Source of the DNA: UBA8949 sp942493365
Lineage (GTDB): Bacteria > Bacillota > Clostridia > Saccharofermentanales > UBA5734
Assembly (NCBI GenBank): GCA_942493365.1
Contig: OW818697.1
Coordinates: forward strand, 124,001 to 188,000
Length of the DNA stretch: 64,000 nt
Direction: 5' to 3'
Below are positions 60,276-64,000 of the stretch, piece by piece (position 1 is the stretch's first letter; each line of letters begins with the position of its first letter). Made by a program: the position numbers and the translations under genes. The notes under the pieces are model-generated. The model had not been told where the DNA came from. It ran no database searches and saw only the letters and a program-made list of their open reading frames with translations.

Positions 60276-61454
60276 TCATTTTCCGCTTGAATTGTCGGCC
60301 AGGCTCTCCAATTCACGATAAAAACAGCTGTGCGAGCCGGTGTGGCAGGCCGGACCCAGTTGCAGCACATCAATCAGCAGGCAGTCAGCGTCGCAGTCGG
60401 CCACGATCGACCGCACCTGCTGAAAATGCCCCGACGTCTCGCCCTTGAGCCACAATTTGCTGCGACTGCGGCTGCGGTAATGCATGAGGCCGGTCTTGAG
60501 TGTCAAATCAAACGATTGCTGATCGACAAAGGCCTGCATCAGAATCTCGCCGGTCGTCTGTTCGCGGATGATGGCCGCCACCAGACCTGCGTCATCCTGC
60601 TTGAATTGGCTCCAAACTGCGGCGCGGCCGGCGGCGGACTCGAATGCCGTGCCGATCATGAAGGGCGGCGGGTAAACGGTTTCTTCCTGCCCCGGTGTCG
60701 GCCGCATGGCAATGCCGCGTAATGCCAGGTACTTTTTCAATTGATCAATCGAGATTTCGTTGAAGTGGAACAGACTGGCAGCCAGAACGGCCTCAGCGCC
60801 GCCGTCGACCAGGCCGTCGTAAAAGTCAGAGAGCTGTCCTGCACCACCCGAAGCGATGACCGGAATCTTGACGGCATCGGCGATTTGTCGGGTGATCTCG
60901 ATGTCGTAGCCGGATTTGGTGCCGTCCTTGTCCATGCTGGTCAGCAGGATTTCGCCGGCACCGAGGCTTTCGACCTGGCGGGCCCATTCGAGGGCATCCA
61001 ACCCTGTGAAGCGCGTGCCACCGGCGATCATAACCTCGAAGCGGCCGACCGTGTTGCGGCGAACGTCGATGGCAACGACGATGCACTGGCTGCCAAAGCG
61101 GTCAGCCGCCGTGCGGATCAGATCAGGATTTTCGACTGCCGCAGAATTGAGGGAAATCTTGTCGGCACCGGCCGCCAGGATGTTGCGGATGTCTTCGAGC
61201 GTGCGAATGCCGCCGCCAACCGTAAAGGGGATGAAGACCTGCCGGGCCACCTGGCGGACGACTTCAATAATCGTGCCCCGCTCTTCCAGGGTGGCAGAAA
61301 TATCGAGAAAAACCAGCTCGTCAGCGCCAGCCGCGTTGTAGGCGCGGGCGGTTTCAACCGGGTCACCGGCGTCGATCAGGTCAACAAAATTGACGCCCTT
61401 GACCACCCGGCCGCCCTTGACATCCAGGCAGGGAATTATTCTTTTGGCCAGCAT
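60276..61454 (-). CDS. hisF: HisF-HisI fusion: imidazole glycerol phosphate synthase cyclase subunit plus phosphoribosyl-AMP cyclohydrolase
   Basis: The 392-residue fusion has HisF at residues 1-252: MLAKRIIPCLDVKGGRVVKG, catalytic Asp in CLDV and in TSMDKDGTKSGYD near 176, and VIASGGAGQLSDF. HisI occupies about 285-385: EILMQAFVDQQSFDLTLKTG, LWLKGETSGHFQQV, DCDADCLL and GPACHTGSHSCFY with the zinc and magnesium ligands. The frame is continuous through a 30-residue linker. Its start overlaps hisA by 19 bases. It catalyses steps three and five or six of the pathway. Confidence 0.95.
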   Translation of the reverse strand: MLAKRIIPCLDVKGGRVVKGVNFVDLIDAGDPVETARAYNAAGADELVFLDISATLEERGTIIEVVRQVARQVFIPFTVGGGIRTLEDIRNILAAGADKISLNSAAVENPDLIRTAADRFGSQCIVVAIDVRRNTVGRFEVMIAGGTRFTGLDALEWARQVESLGAGEILLTSMDKDGTKSGYDIEITRQIADAVKIPVIASGGAGQLSDFYDGLVDGGAEAVLAASLFHFNEISIDQLKKYLALRGIAMRPTPGQEETVYPPPFMIGTAFESAAGRAAVWSQFKQDDAGLVAAIIREQTTGEILMQAFVDQQSFDLTLKTGLMHYRSRSRSKLWLKGETSGHFQQVRSIVADCDADCLLIDVLQLGPACHTGSHSCFYRELESLADNSSGK

Positions 61455-62149
61455 GTTTCCAGCCTCACTTTCCCTTCGTATATCGCCTTGCCGACGATGA
61501 CGCCGGCCGCGCCAGTGGCCCGAACCGCCTCGATGTCAGCTTTTGAGCCGATGCCGCCCGAGGCGATGATCGCCAGGCCGCTTTTGTCGACCAGTTCACG
61601 CGTGCTGTCGGTGGCCGAGCCGCCCATCATGCCGTCGCGGCTGATGTCGGTGAAGATGGCCAGCCGCGCGCCAGCCGCCGCCATCGTCTGGGCGAATTCG
61701 AGTGTTTTCAGGCCGCTGCCGCGGGTCCAGCCGTCAACGCTGACCTCGCCGTCGCGGGCGTCAATGCCCACGGCCGTGCGATCGGGAAACAACCGCAGAA
61801 CCGCTTCGGTAAAGGCGCGGTCACGCACGGCCGCGGTGCCCAGCACGATGCGGTCGATGCCGGCTGTTTCGAGCAGCGCCAGAACGTGCTCCATGGTGCG
61901 GATGCCGCCGCCAGTCTGGATTTTAAGACCGGTGGCACGGCGAATGTCGGCGATCAGACGAGCGTGAACCGGTATGCCCGATTTGGCGGCATCCAGATCA
62001 ACCACGTGCAGCCACTTTGCGCCAGCCGCCTGAAATTGCCTGGCAACCGCCAGCGGGTCGCTGTTGTAAATCGTGACCTGATCGTAATCACCCTGGCGCA
62101 GACGAACGCATTGGCCGCCCAGTAGATCGATGGCTGGGTAGATGATCAT
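61436..62149 (-). CDS. hisA: ProFAR isomerase
   Basis: The 237-residue TIM-barrel isomerase starts MIIYPAIDLLGGQCVRLRQG with the catalytic Asp8. It has VGIDARDGEVSVDGW near residue 130, FTDISRDGMMGG near 170 and IASGGIGSKADI near 200. I chose the ATG at 62149 after GGAGG; upstream residues do not fit the family. It overlaps hisFI. Confidence 0.95.
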   Translation of the reverse strand: MIIYPAIDLLGGQCVRLRQGDYDQVTIYNSDPLAVARQFQAAGAKWLHVVDLDAAKSGIPVHARLIADIRRATGLKIQTGGGIRTMEHVLALLETAGIDRIVLGTAAVRDRAFTEAVLRLFPDRTAVGIDARDGEVSVDGWTRGSGLKTLEFAQTMAAAGARLAIFTDISRDGMMGGSATDSTRELVDKSGLAIIASGGIGSKADIEAVRATGAAGVIVGKAIYEGKVRLETCWPKE

Positions 62150-62754
62150 CTTAGCTGTCCTCCCTGTCCTGTGACCCATTGCCGCAAAAGTGCCAGACCC
62201 ACTTCGCCGCTTTTCTCGGGATGAAACTGGGTTAGCAAGATCTGATCCTTTTCAACCGCGGCCGCGAAGTCGATGCCGTGGTGACTGCGAGCCACCACGA
62301 GTGACGGGTCGGAAGGGTCGGCATAAAAGGAGTGGACAAAATAGAAGCTGCCGCCCTCCGGCAGCAGGGTGCTGTGGCAGTCCTGCAGACGATTCCAGCC
62401 CATGTGCGGCACCTTGAGGCCGGGCAGGTCGGGGAAGCGGCGCACGACACCGGGCAGCAAGCCCAGTCCGCGGGCATCGCCCTCCTCACTGCGCTCAAAC
62501 ATCAGCTGCATACCCAGGCAAATGCCGAGAAAAGGGCGGCCGGTCTGCAAAAATTCGCGAATGGCCTGGTCTAGACCTTGCTGCTCAATCTGGCGAACCG
62601 CGTAGTCCATGGCACCGACACCGGGCAAAATCAGGCGGTCAGCCCGCGCGGCCACCGCCGGGTCGCTGGTGACCTGAGCGTCAACGCCCAGATAGGCCAG
62701 CGCCGTGGCCACACTGCTGAGGTTGCCCATGCCATAATCAATTACTGCAATCAT
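62146..62754 (-). CDS. hisH: Imidazole glycerol phosphate synthase glutaminase subunit
   Basis: The 202-residue class I glutamine amidotransferase starts MIAVIDYGMGNLSSVATALA. The nucleophile Cys is in FLGICLGMQLMFERSEEGD near residue 78, and the His-Glu pair is in LLTQFHPEKSGEVGL near 180. It supplies ammonia to HisF. Starts and stops overlap purC and hisA by four bases. Confidence 0.95.
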   Translation of the reverse strand: MIAVIDYGMGNLSSVATALAYLGVDAQVTSDPAVAARADRLILPGVGAMDYAVRQIEQQGLDQAIREFLQTGRPFLGICLGMQLMFERSEEGDARGLGLLPGVVRRFPDLPGLKVPHMGWNRLQDCHSTLLPEGGSFYFVHSFYADPSDPSLVVARSHHGIDFAAAVEKDQILLTQFHPEKSGEVGLALLRQWVTGQGGQLR

Positions 62755-63638
62755 GCCAGGGTCTTCCCCGTCAGCCGACTGTAGGCATCGCGGTATTTGG
62801 CGGCGGTTTTCTCAATAATCTCAGCCGGCAGGGTCGGCGGCGGCGGCGTCTTGTCCCAGTCAAGCGTTTCCAGCCATTCGCGCAGATACTGCTTGTCAAA
62901 GCTCTTTTGGGCGCGGCCGGGCTGGTATTCGGCCAGTTCCCAGAAGCGCGAGGAATCGGGGGTGAAGATTTCATCAGCCAGCACCAGCTCGCCATTCAGT
63001 AGGCCGAATTCGAATTTGGTGTCGGCCAGAATGATGCCGCGGCTCAGCGCGTAGGCGGCCGCTTTGTTGTAAAGCGCGAGGCTCTTGTCACGCAGGGCCG
63101 CCGCCATGTCGGCGCCGATCAGTTGACCGAGTGCGTCAAAACTGATGTTGATGTCGTGACCTTCTTCGGCCTTGGTCGAGGGCGTGAAAATCGGCTCCGG
63201 CAGACGGTCAGCCTGACGCAGACCAGCCGGCATGGCCATGCCGCTGATGGTGCCGGACTGGCGGTATTCCTTGAGGGCCGATCCTTCGAGGTAGCCACGC
63301 ACAATGCACTCGGCCGACAGCATGCTGATTTTTTTGACCAGCATGGAGCGTCCGGCCAGTTCATCGGCATAGCGGTCCAGACCCAGCGGGTATTGACGCG
63401 GATCGGTGGTGATGACATGGTTGGCGATGATGTCCTGGGTCATGTCAAACCAAAAGGCCGAAATGCTGTTCAAAACGGCACCTTTGTCCGGGATCAGCTC
63501 GTTGAAGACGACATCAAAGGCTGAGATGCGATCGGTGACCACGAGCAGCATGGAATCGCCCAGATCGAAGATGTCGCGGACTTTGCCGCGGAAGGTCGCC
63601 GGACGGTCGATGAAGCTGGTGTCTTTCATAAGTGACAT
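62751..63638 (-). CDS. purC: Phosphoribosylaminoimidazole-succinocarboxamide synthase
   Basis: The 295-residue SAICAR synthase of purine synthesis has FRGKVRDIFDLGDSMLLVVT near residue 16, SAFDVVFNELIPDKG near 39, ECIVRGYLEGSALKEY near 108 and ADTKFEFGLLNGELVLADE near 205. AGGAGG precedes the ATG. It lies inside the his operon between hisB and hisH. Histidine synthesis releases the purine intermediate AICAR, two steps downstream of this enzyme's branch, so the placement may aid balance. Confidence 0.95.
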   Translation of the reverse strand: MSLMKDTSFIDRPATFRGKVRDIFDLGDSMLLVVTDRISAFDVVFNELIPDKGAVLNSISAFWFDMTQDIIANHVITTDPRQYPLGLDRYADELAGRSMLVKKISMLSAECIVRGYLEGSALKEYRQSGTISGMAMPAGLRQADRLPEPIFTPSTKAEEGHDINISFDALGQLIGADMAAALRDKSLALYNKAAAYALSRGIILADTKFEFGLLNGELVLADEIFTPDSSRFWELAEYQPGRAQKSFDKQYLREWLETLDWDKTPPPPTLPAEIIEKTAAKYRDAYSRLTGKTLA

Positions 63639-63668
63639 GGTGTATTTCCTCCTGTGGTCAGCAAATAT

Positions 63669-64000
63669 TCAGAGGACGCCTTTGGTCGACAGGATGTCGT
63701 CGGCGCGATTTGGATCGATCGAAACGGCGTCGGCCAGACTGCGGGCGAAGGCTTTGAACATCGCTTCGATTATATGGTGATCATTTTGGCCGTATTCGCA
63801 GGTCAGATGTAGGGTCAGACCGGCGTTGAACGCAACCGCGCGAAAGAACTCCTCGGCCAGCTGGGTCTCGAAGTCACCGGTCCGAACGCCGGAAAAGCTG
63901 ACGTTAAAAACCAGAAAAGACCGCCCGGATATGTCCAGCGCTGCTGTCACCAAGGCTTCGTCCATAGGTACACTGGCGCTGCCGTAGCGGCGGATGCCAC
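63669..64000 (-). CDS. hisB: Imidazoleglycerol-phosphate dehydratase (5' partial at window edge)
   Basis: About 110 C-terminal codons are visible and continue past the right edge. GIRRYGSASVPMDEAL at the edge, then LAEEFFRAVAFNAGLTLHL and YGQNDHHIIEAMFKAFARSL with the manganese-binding HHxxE, are diagnostic. The ATG at 63965 is internal, not the start. It leads into purC with a 30-base gap. Confidence 0.94.
   Translation of the reverse strand, partial: GIRRYGSASVPMDEALVTAALDISGRSFLVFNVSFSGVRTGDFETQLAEEFFRAVAFNAGLTLHLTCEYGQNDHHIIEAMFKAFARSLADAVSIDPNRADDILSTKGVL

Overview
The window reads as a chromosomal segment of an anaerobic, butyrate-forming member of the Bacillota, most likely Clostridia. 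This is inferred from a crt-hbd-bcd-etfB-etfA operon, a Rex-type operator, the hprK-murB-rapZ-yvcK-whiA block, strong AGGAGG ribosome binding sites and TTGACA/TATAAT promoters. I cannot name the species. Most genes look moderately GC-rich. One short AT-rich island (about 1.78-2.95 kb) stands out. Nearly all genes lie on the minus strand; exceptions are a 24-residue peptide gene, a serine hydrolase, an Fe-S protein and a GGDEF-EAL protein.

Layout. 1-1.4 kb: a membrane PAS-GGDEF protein cut by the window edge. 1.5-2.95 kb: a decayed gene end, a small hydrophobic peptide gene with a convergent antisense promoter (candidate type I toxin-antitoxin), and an N-terminally short SIR2-like protein. 3.0-7.85 kb: the butyryl-CoA operon, whose promoter carries a Rex-like operator in its spacer. 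7.9-15.2 kb: a TetR gene followed by an acyl-CoA operon (hydrolase, KAS III-like enzyme, CoA-transferase, thiolase, second 3-hydroxyacyl-CoA dehydrogenase, amidohydrolase, small protein) whose substrate is not known. 15.3-20.0 kb: carboxynorspermidine synthase and decarboxylase with a GGDEF/degenerate-EAL protein. 20.2-27.9 kb: serine hydrolase, methylglyoxal synthase plus alpha-L-rhamnosidase, an orphan sugar-binding lipoprotein and an Fe-S protein. 28-33 kb: an operon of amidohydrolase, eukaryote-type hexokinase, small membrane protein, slipin, MFS transporter and lipoprotein. 33.2-42 kb: GGDEF-EAL protein, a frameshifted beta-CASP nuclease, a four-domain CoA-disulfide-reductase-like protein, an rRNA methyltransferase and an unknown membrane protein. 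42-47.8 kb: HtrA, an unknown membrane protein, a PhoU-like protein, a PiT transporter and an anchored beta-propeller. 47.9-54.3 kb: peptidase, trmL, whiA, yvcK, rapZ, murB, hprK. 54.4-55.9 kb: six tRNAs around a HEAT-like gene. 56.1-59.9 kb: rpmG-secE-nusG-rplK-rplA and L10 leader-rplJ-rplL. 59.9-64 kb: hisB-purC-hisH-hisA-hisFI-hisE.

How it fits together. Two acyl-CoA transcription units lie head to tail: a TetR-linked unit that probably feeds acetyl-CoA or acetoacetyl-CoA units in, and the redox-controlled crotonyl/butyryl-CoA unit that disposes of electrons. Three c-di-GMP proteins, one in the polyamine operon, suggest surface-lifestyle control. No CRISPR array, phage, transposase or integrase was seen.
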